DNA from: Mytilinidion resinicola
Lineage: Eukaryota; Ascomycota; Dothideomycetes; Mytilinidiales; Mytilinidiaceae
NCBI RefSeq assembly: GCF_010093595.1
Contig: NW_022985464.1
Location: 342,470-406,469 of the forward strand
Reading direction: 5' to 3'
DNA: 64,000 bases
Part shown: positions 54,802 through 64,000 of the stretch, one piece after another
Layout: each line of letters starts with the position of its first letter
Position numbering within the stretch: position 1 is the stretch's first letter
The notes under the pieces: generated by a model
Databases searched by the model: none
The model's input: the letters and a program-made list of their open reading frames with translations, nothing else
Told to the model about the DNA's origin: nothing
Position numbers and translations under genes: made by a program

Positions 54802-56691
54802 CTAGATCCAGCCTCCTTCAACATGAGCAACTTTACTCTCCAACTCGTCCTCACTCACTCTTCCTCTACCCAAAGAAATCCCAAACCTATCACCGTCCTT
54901 GGTTACAAGTCTTACGGACACATCGCCGATCCCTTCATCTCGATCGCTAAACAGCCACATTTTCTTCGCCTTCTCCTTCTTGGGTACAATGCCCGCCCCC
55001 ATACCGTCAACTGCATCTGCTACGCCCATCCCTCCTCCTCTCGACGCGGCGACAATCAAAGCTCTTGGATCCAAAAAGTCGAAGCTTCCTAAGCTCATCC
55101 AAGCACGCGTTCGAGCCGATTCTGCGGCTACAGCTAGCAGAACCACAAAGTTGACCGTAAAGACAGCATACACGTAGGCTGGCTGACCAAATCGCAGTGC
55201 GTTCCTGTTCACTTTCGCTGTTCGTGACTCTGAGAATTGGCCGACCATGAGCTGTGCCGCAGCGTATGCAGATAGCATATCATCGGTCATCGCAGTAATA
55301 GAATTTGTTAGGCCAGCGAGAGTAGCATCAGCTTCCGTGTTCGTTGCGTTCGAAGCACTCATGGACATGTTGTATGCTGCGATACTGGAGTTAAGAGAAT
55401 CCCCCAGCAACGAAACATACAAGTTGGTGAGGTCGTTGGACAGCAGCGAGAACTGGCGAACGACAGTGCGGGTGAGGTTGCGCTCGGGATTGAAGTCTGG
55501 GATCCGCTGGCCAGGAGTCACAGCAATGGTGCGATTGGGTAGATTGACAGATATGTTGAAAAGAGTCGGTGTGAACTCGAAGGAGCATTGAGTCGTGTTG
55601 AGGAACGCATAGTCTTTGCCAGAGGCAATAGCGAGGTATCGTCGCTCTGATAGAGGCGAGTGTGAAACTCCTATTGCAACAATAGCGTCGGAGTAGTGGC
55701 CTACGTAGTTATTGTACTCGACAGTCTGCATGACAGTAACGTCTTCGACGCTATCGGGGAGGTATCCGCCGGCTATCCACATCCATTGGTCGACATCTTT
55801 CGTAATTATGAATTCAGTGCTGGAGTTGTAGGTGCAGGAGACTTCAGGAAGATAGCCTGACTCTTGGTAGGTGTATCCCGTTGCCAGCTCCAAGGCTCTT
55901 ATGTTCTCGTCGCCCAGGCCAACAGAACTACCGACACCATATGAACGACCTAGGTAACTGAATTGTGTGTTGTCGAGTTTGGAATGTTGCCGGACACTCT
56001 TGTCCAAGGTGGTGGCGGACGCCCCTGAGGATAGGATGTCTCCAACAAGTTGAGTGCCCACGTTGTAGGTGAAATACCCCTGCGTAGTGCGGAGAGTGGG
56101 TCCTCCTTGTCGAATCTCGGAAGGGTACTCCTTGATTAAAGAGACGTTCGAGTAGCTTGGAAGCTGGAGTGTAGCCACAGTCGCATCAGTCGTCAGGATC
56201 GGGGTTATGGCGCCGGCCCACAACGCAGAAGGGATAACCCCGAAAGAAGCCATAATGAGGACAGGAAAGAACAGTCGTAATGGGAGGTCCCAGTCGACTC
56301 GCGGTATGCTTATATCCATCCATGCTCGGAGGACATCTAGGGTAACGACTGACTTGTTGAAACGCAAGCGAGTTGCATAGTTGATCAGACGACATATGGC
56401 CGTGACTTGAACTAAGCCGAAAAGAGAAGATAGTAGCTGTACCGCAAACCCGACGGATGCCCGATGCAGGATGATGAAGTTATACGCATGTCCAGAAATG
56501 GTCCAATGCAAGGAGTTTGCTGCTAATAGTAACGTTGATATAACTGTAGGCACAAAAAGCCCATAGAATGCGTTGTATTTCGTCCAATGCTTGTACGGAG
56601 AATTCTTCTTCAACTCGTTGGGAGAGTCGTAGGGTCCAGGGTCCGGGTTTTCTATGGCGACAACATCATGGGAGACTTGGGGTGGAAACAT
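54802..56691 (-). CDS. Hypothetical large multi-pass membrane protein
   Basis: 629 aa from the ATG at 56691; the frame continues to 56901 but that part looks unlike coding sequence. Three to four hydrophobic helices lie in the first 170 residues (YGLFVPTVISTLLLAANSL; FFPVLIMASFGVIPSALWAG). A 330-residue extracytosolic region carries many N-glycosylation sequons, and one helix follows (YAVFTVNFVVLLAVAAESA). A cytosolic tail has Gly and Lys clusters. This architecture recurs in Pezizomycotina proteins of unknown function; no enzymatic motif is visible. Confidence 0.75.
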   Translation of the reverse strand: MFPPQVSHDVVAIENPDPGPYDSPNELKKNSPYKHWTKYNAFYGLFVPTVISTLLLAANSLHWTISGHAYNFIILHRASVGFAVQLLSSLFGLVQVTAICRLINYATRLRFNKSVVTLDVLRAWMDISIPRVDWDLPLRLFFPVLIMASFGVIPSALWAGAITPILTTDATVATLQLPSYSNVSLIKEYPSEIRQGGPTLRTTQGYFTYNVGTQLVGDILSSGASATTLDKSVRQHSKLDNTQFSYLGRSYGVGSSVGLGDENIRALELATGYTYQESGYLPEVSCTYNSSTEFIITKDVDQWMWIAGGYLPDSVEDVTVMQTVEYNNYVGHYSDAIVAIGVSHSPLSERRYLAIASGKDYAFLNTTQCSFEFTPTLFNISVNLPNRTIAVTPGQRIPDFNPERNLTRTVVRQFSLLSNDLTNLYVSLLGDSLNSSIAAYNMSMSASNATNTEADATLAGLTNSITAMTDDMLSAYAAAQLMVGQFSESRTAKVNRNALRFGQPAYVYAVFTVNFVVLLAVAAESARTRAWMSLGSFDFLDPRALIVAASRGGGMGVADAVDGMGAGIVPKKEKAKKMWLFSDRDEGIGDVSVRLVTKDGDRFGISLGRGRVSEDELESKVAHVEGGWI

Positions 56692-57100
56692 GACTGGATG
56701 AGACCGAGGAATCAAAAGAAGCGCGATTGAAGGAATACAATCCCAGGCATGAGTCTTTAAGAGCGCGGGAGGATGGTGTCCCTCATGGTTTCCACTCTTG
56801 GAGGTTTCATATTCGTCCTGGGCGGCTAATGGATGCTGTGCCGCACCCTTCCTGCATAGCAATCCAGGATCGCAATCCAACCGAATCAGCCCAGCATTCA
56901 AATCGAGATGACTTATACAAATTTGCTTGATTACTTTCTAGGCGATGAGATATTTCGGGTACGAGCAACTGTTGGAGGCGCGCATGTTAATGCATTCACT
57001 CATGGATACGATACGCAGCCTGGACTGCGAGGGTTGAACCTAATATCTTAGGACCCTTGATCAAAGGGTTAAGTATTGTTGAATTTCTATTGGGGAGGGC
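56692..57100. other. Gene-to-transposon border
   Basis: 409 bp upstream of the membrane-protein gene with no recognised gene, passing into repeat sequence at 57.1 kb. Confidence 0.45.
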
Positions 57101-57166
57101 TAATCGTACACCCCCTAATGAATAATCGTGCACCCCCTTTCGAATGATCATACACCCCCTACTTTA
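57101..57166 (+). repeat. Three 22-bp iterons beside a Tc1/mariner remnant
   Basis: Copies of a TAATCGTACACCCCCT-type unit begin at 57101, 57123 and 57145. Probably subterminal repeats of the element whose transposase begins at 57338. Confidence 0.8.
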
Positions 57167-57337
57167 CCGCTTCTGATTGGCTCGGAGGTCCGGCAGAAGG
57201 CCTCCGAACATTCACCCTTACGTTTATCTGCACGTGCATCTCTGCCGTACGACTGCAAAAGTCTGTTGAGTACGGGCCACTATCGCCAATTTCCGGAGTA
57301 TGTAAACAAAATTGAAGCATGATTCCTCTACCACGCA

Positions 57338-57845
57338 ATGGCTGAAATTAGTGATAACTACCGTGCAATCATTCTTCAATATCGCTTCCACGATGGGCTC
57401 AGTTTTCCCGACATTGCCAGCCCGCTAAAGGATGTAACAGCAGCTGGCGCTTATGCAGTCTGTTCGAGAGCCCACAAACGCGCCAACTCCACCAACATCG
57501 ACCTCCTTCTTGCACACAAGAGTGCTGCACCCAGATCTAGTCGTCCTCAGCGTGTAGAACCAGTATCTAAGGTATTAATTTAAATTAGAGAAGCCCTATA
57601 TAGTTGATATAAGTTTTAATAACAGACTAAGGCAGCCAATAACACATTTAAATGCGTCCGAACAAACTACACTATAATAATGTGCATGCCTCTTAGGCAA
57701 CTAGATATAAAGCAGGTCTATAATATTATATAAGGCAGGCTTTATTTATAAGCAGATCTAATTAATCTAACCCTAATTACCTAGAAGTATATGCTTAAAA
57801 AGCCGGCACTTTTAAAACTTAACTTAGATAATTATAAATAAAAAA
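57338..57845 (+). mobile_element. Tc1/mariner-type transposase remnant
   Basis: The open first 81 codons (YRAIILQYRFHDGLSFPDIA, then SRAHKRANS) look like the helix-turn-helix N-terminus of a Tc1/mariner transposase. The following 260 bp continue as recognisable but stop-filled sequence rich in TA, consistent with RIP. The DDE catalytic part is not present. Confidence 0.65.
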
Positions 57846-57973
57846 CACGATGCAGTCGTCCTAACAAGCCGTTGGAAATCGAAGCCAAAGGGAGTTCTAA
57901 TGGGCTCTTTAAGGCACTTAGAGCAATCGTACGCAATTACAAAGCCCTCCGGGCAGCGGTGGTGGTGTTGCAG

Positions 57974-58504
57974 TGTAACGGGTCGTCTCTTCTATACCTT
58001 CTAAGTGTCATACACTGAGGCAGGGTATAGGTCAAGTCGTCGTCGGGGTGCGATAGTCTTCCAAAGGTAAGGCAAGAATCAATCTCAGGTCTAAGACGGG
58101 TTACTTCCAATAGATAGTATTGAAGTCTTGAGTTGAACACGAGGTTCCTATCTATGCAAAGGAGTGTGCTTAAATACAAAAGGTAACTCCTAAGAAATCT
58201 ATCTGCTCGTTCTGCTCGCTGGGCTCGTAGCTCCAGAGTGCCTCGAGCACGTCGAGCGCTCTCTTGGCTCTACGCTTACTTCCTTCATAAGCCTAACGAG
58301 CCATCACGTGTTTCCTTTCCCGTGATGTCCTATTCTTAGATCGTTCCCATCCACCAGCAGTCCGTGGGGGAATCCAGGATCCCTATGCGTCCGACACGTG
58401 ACCCCCTTGGTCCCGTGACCTGATTCCGCGTGATTAGTCTTATCTGCTTGCTTGTCTCCGCGAGTGCCTCTGCGCTCGGGTGGTTCGTATTACGGGTTGT
58501 AACA
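57974..58504 (+). mobile_element. Intact solo LTR (531 bp) with 5-bp target duplication
   Basis: Begins TGTAACGGGTCG and ends GGGTTGTAACA (TG...CA). It is flanked by identical TGCAG at 57969-57973 and 58505-58509. Normal GC content with no sign of RIP. A RIP-mutated copy of the same LTR lies at 59050. Confidence 0.92.
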
Positions 58505-59049
58505 TGCAGTAGGTTAAATCTTTCCCGCAACCCCTAACCTTAGATTGCATTTGCAATAATAATAATAACAACACCTATAATAATAATATAACTAAAAGCC
58601 CCTTTTTAATATATATAGAAGTGTTATAAGAGCACTTAATAAAGTATAATAAATATAAAACGCCCTATAGAGTTAGCCCCTTAATACTATTAGTATAGAT
58701 TTCCTCTAGGCTATAGTTATATATATTAATAATACGTTCTTTAGACTTATAGATACTAAGAAAGAACTCTACTATATATAAAGAACTATAGATAAATAGA
58801 AAAACGCGCTATAAAAGGAATTAATAAAGGAAATAAAAAATATAAGGAAAAGTATTAGCAAATTAAAAGCTTAAGGAAATATAATATATATAGCTATAGC
58901 AGTAAAGGCCCTAATAGTAATATAAATTAGGTGTAAGGGCTATAGGCCTGAAATAATAGATTATATTAAGTATAAGAAGAATTTATTAAAGATCTAAACT
59001 GCGAATACACGCTGCCTATATACCTTATTACTAAGAAAGTAATATAACC
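58505..59049. other. AT-rich RIP-like stretch between LTR copies
   Basis: GC content falls abruptly at about 58,560. Stops in all frames; nothing recognisable. Confidence 0.6.
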
Positions 59050-59583
59050 TATAATAGGTTGTTTCTTCTATACTTTCTAAGTATTATACACTAAGGCAGG
59101 GTATAGGTTAAGTTGTTATCGGGGTGCAATAGATTTTAAAAGGTAAGGTAAAATCAATTTTAGGTATAAAATAGGGTAGTTACTTCTAATAAGTAGTATT
59201 AAAGTCTTAAGTTAAATATAAGGTTCCTATTTATATAAAAAAGCGTTCTTATATATAAAAGCTCCGTTTTAAAAAACCTGTTTACTTATCTAACTTATAA
59301 AGCTTACGGCTTTTAAGTGCCTTAAGCAGGTTAAGCGCTTTCTTAGCTTTATACTTACCTTTTTTATAAGCCTAATAAGCTATTATATAACCCTATTCTT
59401 ATAATATCCTATTCTTAGATTATTCCTATCTACTAGCAGTTTATTAGGGAATCTAGGATTCCTATATATCTAATATATAACCTTTTTAGTCCTATAACCT
59501 AGTTCTATATAATTAGTCTAATCTATCTACTTATTTCTATAAGTACCTCTGCGCTTAGGTGGTTTATATTGCAGGTTATAATA
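59050..59583 (+). mobile_element. RIP-mutated LTR copy
   Basis: Aligns base for base with the solo LTR at 57974. Almost all differences are C-to-T or G-to-A (e.g. TGTAACGGGTCGTC versus TATAATAGGTTGTT). Its position matches the downstream LTR of the reverse-strand gypsy element that follows. Confidence 0.9.
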
Positions 59584-62500
59584 CTTACTCTCTTTTCTAA
59601 GGCTTTTAGCCTAAAAGTATTTCTATAGTAGGGTTTTAGATAAATAGCTGGTAATACCCTATCTATTAGGCTGTTATTATGCTATTCTATTTCTTTTTTT
59701 ATAATATCTAATACTTTAAAAGCTAAGAAATAAAAAAGCTGTTTTATACTTATAAATTATATTAATACGTTTAGTTAAAAAGTTATACCTTATTCCCGGT
59801 GCAAGTTTTAGGGTTTATCTTATATAGTTTCTATATCTAACTCTAATTATTATGCAGCCTATGTTTAGGCGCAGCAATTAAACTATAATATTGCTAGTAT
59901 TTTAGCATCTGCCTGCAAGTTAGTATAGTCTATTATTATATATACCCCTTTTTTATCTAACCCTATTAGGGTAAAAACTGGCTTATAAAAAGGATAGGCT
60001 TTATTATAAAAAGTTAGAAACTTATACAGCCCTATTTTCCCTTCTAAATACCTAAAAGGCTGCTATAATAAAACTTAGTTATCTAGATTCTTAAAAAAAG
60101 CTATTGCAGAAGTATAGCAAAGAAATAATATATCGCGGTTTTAAAACTCTAGAAGAGCTTAAGAAAGATAATTAAAAGAAGGCTAAGTAGAAAAAATAAG
60201 AGTATATTAAAAGGGAAGCCTCGCCTTTCTTTAAGGTGTTTAGTTCTGCTAGGTCCTTTAATCTATTAGATTCTTCCTAGCTAGCTGGCGTAATATTGCT
60301 ATTATTCTAGGCTATTCCGGATTCTAGCGGTAAAACTGCTGCAGGAGTTCCTAATAGTTTACTAAACTTTTAACTAGTTCCTATATATTTTTAGAGGTGC
60401 TGTATTTTTTCTACTTAATTAGGTATTTCTTTTACTAACTATATTATTAGGAATCTAGGATTTACTTAACCTTATATTTATTATTATTATTAATCTTAAT
60501 ATTATTTTCTAGCTTAGTATTAGGTAGTACAGGTTCTAGTAGCAATATATAGAAGACCGGGTGTATTTTTATCCTATTAGGTAGCCTAAGCTTATAGTTT
60601 ACTAGGCTAATAATATTCTATATTTTAAATAGTCTAATCTTAATATAGTTTAACTTTACGCTTAGTTATTTTATCTTAATATTTTTGCAAAGTAGGTAGA
60701 CTCTATCCCCTTTTCTAAAGGTTAGTGCAACACTCTAGTATTAGTTATAATACTTTACTAACCTTAGTATTAGGAATTAGATATCTATTAAAAGCTGCTT
60801 CTATAGCTTTTTAATATTTTTAACTAATAGTAGTACCCTCTAGGCCCTTATACTATTAAGTTAGGGTTTTTAATACGCTTTTAGATTAAAACTATAGTTT
60901 ATAAAAAAGGGTAATACCTTTATTATCTCTATAGATGCGCTATTATAGGCAAACTAGGCTATTAGTAGTAGTAATACCTAATTATCCTGTCTATAATTAA
61001 TATAGTATTATAGGTACTATTCTAAAGTCTAATTAAGCCTTTCTATTTACCCGTCTATCTAAGAGTAAAACGCCGTAGAAAGCTTATACTTTGTTCCTAG
61101 TTATATAGTAAGGGTCTGCTAGAATTTTAATATAAAGAGCTTATTTTAGTCTAAAATTATTTCCTAGGGTAGCCTGTAGTTGCTAATAATATACTTTAAA
61201 AATATATAGGCCAGATTTTCTACTGTTAATACTTTTTAGTAAGGGATAAAGTATATATATTTAGTTAATTAGTCTGTAATTACTAATATAGTATTATACT
61301 TTATACCTATTATAGGTTTAATAAACTATAGTAGCTTAACTATAAAGTCCTATATAATAGATTTCTATACTTTTTCTAGTATAGAAGGGCTTTTTATTAG
61401 CCTGTATAGTGCGTGTTATACTAACTTATTTTTTATACACTTATATTTATATATAATTTTCTCTATTAGTTTCTAAAGTCTAGGAAAGTAGAATATCCTT
61501 ATAATTTTTTCCTATATCTTTTCTACTTCCTAGTGCCTATACGCCGGTGTACTATAGAATTCCTTAATAAGCTCTTTTTATAAGGCTTTAGGTATAAATA
61601 TCTTATTTTATAAGGTAATAATACTATTTTTAATTTTTTCTTGCTCTTAATTTACAGGTTCTAGGCGCAAGCTCTGCTAGTTATAACCTGCTAGATTTTA
61701 GCTTTCTTAGTTACCTTTCTATACTGCCTTAATTTATTCTTTCTACTTATTATCCTTAGATTAATAAGCAGCTGCTGCTTATATATAGTTAAATTTAAGG
61801 GTTTCTAAACTTTTTTTCCTAAGTATAGATTATATAGTCTTTCCGGCTCCTTTTATATAGTCTAGCCTTTGGCTTAGTATATCTATATAAGCGTTTTTAG
61901 ATCTTTTTTAGTATATAATTATAAAATTAGAGGTTTTTAGTTTTTCTAACTATTTTACTTATTTTCTATTTAACTTTTTAGTTATAGTAAAGTATATTAA
62001 ATTCTTATAGTCTATATATACCTGTATTATATATACTGCTTCTTTAAAGTAAACTTTTATCACGATAGCGCTACACGCGAGAGGTCGAGGGCTTAAAGAG
62101 GAGCGTTGATTAGGTGCTATGTACAATGCTACGTGGAGAATCAAGACGTTGTGTAAGGAACAGGAAGACGGGAGACGGGCCACCGGATATAAGGGCGTGG
62201 CCGAGCGCGTGGCGTACGGCCTCTATGCCGTTTCGGCGCGTGGCACGCGTGTACGCGAGGTCCTTACCAGATCAGGTGATAGGAAAAGGGGGCAGCCGGT
62301 AGGTGGCTGGAGCGGGACAGGATAGGAAGCGGAAGCGAGACGGGAGCGGAGCAGGGTAGGCAGGGCAGGAGGCCGGCCAACGGTAGTAGGCCGGTGCAGA
62401 TTGCTGGAGTTGTAGCAATCTGCGGCAGAATTTCGGTAGGTAGGGTGTCGCGGTCGATACCGTGACAACTTTTTACTAACTAAATACTTCTACTATAGCT

Positions 62501-63120
62501 AGCAGTTCCTTATTATAGATATTATAGTTTAGCTTAGCTAGGCTTAGCTTTTATAAGTAGAACGCTATAGAGTATAACTTCCCTTATTTATCTAGTTAGT
62601 TAAGTATTGCTCCTAATACTTTATCTAATATATTATTTTTAATAGTAACTAGTTTCTATAGATTAAAGATTGCTAATACTAGTTTTAAAGTAAACTATAC
62701 CTTTAACTTATTAAATATACTCTGCGCTTCTAGAGTTTATTAGTATTTAATATCCTTCTATATAAGTCCTGTAAGTAGCTCTATAATTTTTAAATAACCC
62801 TTAATAAACTGCCTATAGTAATTAGCTAACCTTAAAAATAACTATAGTTTTTTTAAATTTATAGGTTCTAGCTATTTTTAGATAGAAAACACTTTACCTT
62901 TTTCTATTTTAATCTATTCTAGACTAATAACGTATTCTAGGAATTTAACCCTCTACCTATAGAACTTATACTTATCTAGGTTTACTATAAAGTTATATTT
63001 TTTAAGTTTTTTAAGTACCTTTTATATATATATTTTATACTTACTTAGTATTTCTAAGTATATAAGGATATTATTAAGGTATACTACTATAAATCGGTCT
63101 AGGTATCCCTTATTAGGTCT
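59584..63120 (-). mobile_element. RIP-degraded Ty3/gypsy internal region (reverse strand)
   Basis: Despite many stops, the reverse strand still spells Ty3/gypsy pol. The reverse transcriptase/RNase H part at about 63,115-62,490 contains FIVVYLNNILIY (the YxDD box, D to N by G-to-A), LDKYKFY, LEYVIS, LANYYRQFIKGY. The integrase remains at about 61,420-60,960 include KPFYTRKSIE, ISNYRL and the altered HPQTDGQTE block. The order RT then integrase toward the LTR at 59,050 is canonical. The 5' end seems cut near 63,120. A GC-rich element is inserted at 62058. Confidence 0.8.
62058..62467. mobile_element. GC-rich 410-bp insertion with 5-bp target duplication
   Basis: Sharply bounded GC-rich block in AT-rich DNA. 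Ends TATCACGATAGCG and CGATACCGTGACA are imperfect inverted repeats, with ACTTT on both sides (62053-62057 and 62468-62472). Read on the reverse strand it begins TGTCACGG, like an LTR. No coding frame. Most likely a solo LTR (or MITE) inserted after the host element was RIPed. Confidence 0.8.
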
Positions 63121-63689
63121 ATAGCCGGAAAAGGGTTATATTGCTATTAATAAGGTTGCGTAGAGAGAAAAAAGGCTTCGGCTATAAGCCTGCTATATAG
63201 TTAAGCGCGTGCCGGCAGAACTCTAGGCGGCGGAAGAACCCTTAGCCCGCGATTACGTAACGTCCGTGCATATAATAACCTGCGGCCTTAATAACTACTA
63301 AAAAAATACTAAGGAATAATATAATATATACCCCCCCTTTTAAAAACTAAGCTTTTATAAGAATATAGATATAAAAAAAGACTTACTATATAAACTTATA
63401 TAGTAGATAGCTAATATAGGCGTAGCTTTATATATAGGTAAAGCGTGCTAATAAAACTATATAAATAGGCGTTCTTAGTCGAATTAATTCTACTATTTAA
63501 CGGCGGTGCAGGATTTTAGGGTGTATTAGACTATTATAATAATATAGTAATATTCCGGTAGTTCTACTAAGTAGGTAGTGCCTAGTCCTTTAGTTTAATA
63601 AAATAAGCTAGTAGTTTAGGTTTTTAAGGGTTACAGTAATAGAAATTAAAGACTTTATTTAGGCAACCTTTAATATTTTTTAATAGTTG
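63121..63689. other. Mixed transposon junction sequence
   Basis: A moderately GC-rich patch (about 63,120-63,290) is followed by AT-rich sequence with a C7 run near 63,330. Probably a junction between the gypsy fragment and the next element; no gene recognised. Confidence 0.4.
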
Positions 63690-64000
63690 CTAGTATTTAT
63701 ATAGTTATATACTGCCGATATATAGAAGGATATAGCATAGAAAGAAGTATAAAAGAACCTAGCAATACGGCTAGATAAGCTAGAAACTCGGAACAACCTG
63801 CAGGAGACGAAGGAAGATCTTAATATGTTTATATACTGCCTATATAAGTATATATAAGCTATAATAGACGAAACTATACCACTCGCAAAGCCGTTAAAAT
63901 AAGTATTACCTGCGTGGTTAACAGAGTGCACTAAGGAAGTGCGGGAGACGAGGCGGGCCTATAGAACCTGGCGCTTATTAAGAATAGTAGAGGACTAGAT
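63690..64000 (+). mobile_element. RIP-affected non-LTR retrotransposon fragment
   Basis: The forward strand reads, with stops, RLDKLETRNNLQETKEDLN, then PLAKP and AWLTECTKEVRETRRAYR. The last is the conserved linker between endonuclease and reverse transcriptase in Tad/I-type LINEs. It continues past the window edge. Confidence 0.6.

Noticed and set aside
57900..58600. CRISPR or tandem array in the right-hand region
   Set aside because: Repetition there is explained by two LTR copies; no short spaced repeats are present and the genome is eukaryotic.
62114..62468. Short open frames in the GC-rich insertion
   Set aside because: They overlap on both strands, lack any family resemblance and reflect GC-rich composition of a probable LTR.

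Overview
The window reads as nuclear DNA of a filamentous ascomycete (Pezizomycotina; Dothideomycetes is plausible but not proven). The evidence is: many 45-60 nt introns with GT...CTAAC/CTGAC...AG signals; HET-domain, NACHT-ankyrin and non-reducing polyketide synthase (NR-PKS) genes; and a sharp change at the right edge into AT-rich transposon DNA carrying C-to-T/G-to-A changes typical of repeat-induced point mutation (RIP).

Layout. (1) 0.7-4.0 kb: a broken NR-PKS (SAT and KS domains, start of the acyltransferase) that runs directly into the tail of an alpha/beta hydrolase. (2) 4.2-23.2 kb: housekeeping genes RPC37, TIF11 (eIF1A), SURF6/RRP14, VMA12, an ICMT-like methyltransferase, a dienelactone hydrolase, an LRR-like protein, KRI1, TIF34 (eIF3i), RPS6, TSR2 and SEC62. 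(3) 23.6-29.7 kb: an allorecognition-type island, with a decayed HET gene divergent from a NACHT-ankyrin STAND (NLR-like) gene whose near-identical ankyrin repeats defeated the assembly (280 N). (4) 30.6-54.4 kb: UTP6, NOC4, TFIIB, S-adenosylmethionine synthetase, RPL5, a broken metallophosphoesterase, a frameshifted HET gene, VTI1, ESF1, NMD3, a NOP15-like protein, RCL1 and dephospho-CoA kinase. A large membrane protein follows at 54.8-56.7 kb. (5) 57-64 kb: nested transposons, namely a Tc1/mariner remnant, an intact 531-bp solo LTR with target duplication, a RIP-mutated copy of the same LTR, a RIP-mutated reverse-strand Ty3/gypsy pol, a GC-rich 410-bp insertion with its own target duplication, and a non-LTR element at the edge.

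How the genes relate. About half of the intact genes act in ribosome assembly or translation: 60S (RRP14, KRI1, NOP15, NMD3, RPL5), 40S/SSU processome (UTP6, NOC4, RCL1, ESF1, TSR2, RPS6) and initiation (eIF1A, eIF3i), with RNA polymerase III and II factors alongside. Many are head-to-head pairs with short shared promoters; UTP6/NOC4 share only 145 bp. A short AACTTTT/AAAAGTT word recurs upstream of several of them.

All gene models are from reading the translated sequence and splice signals by eye; no database search was run.
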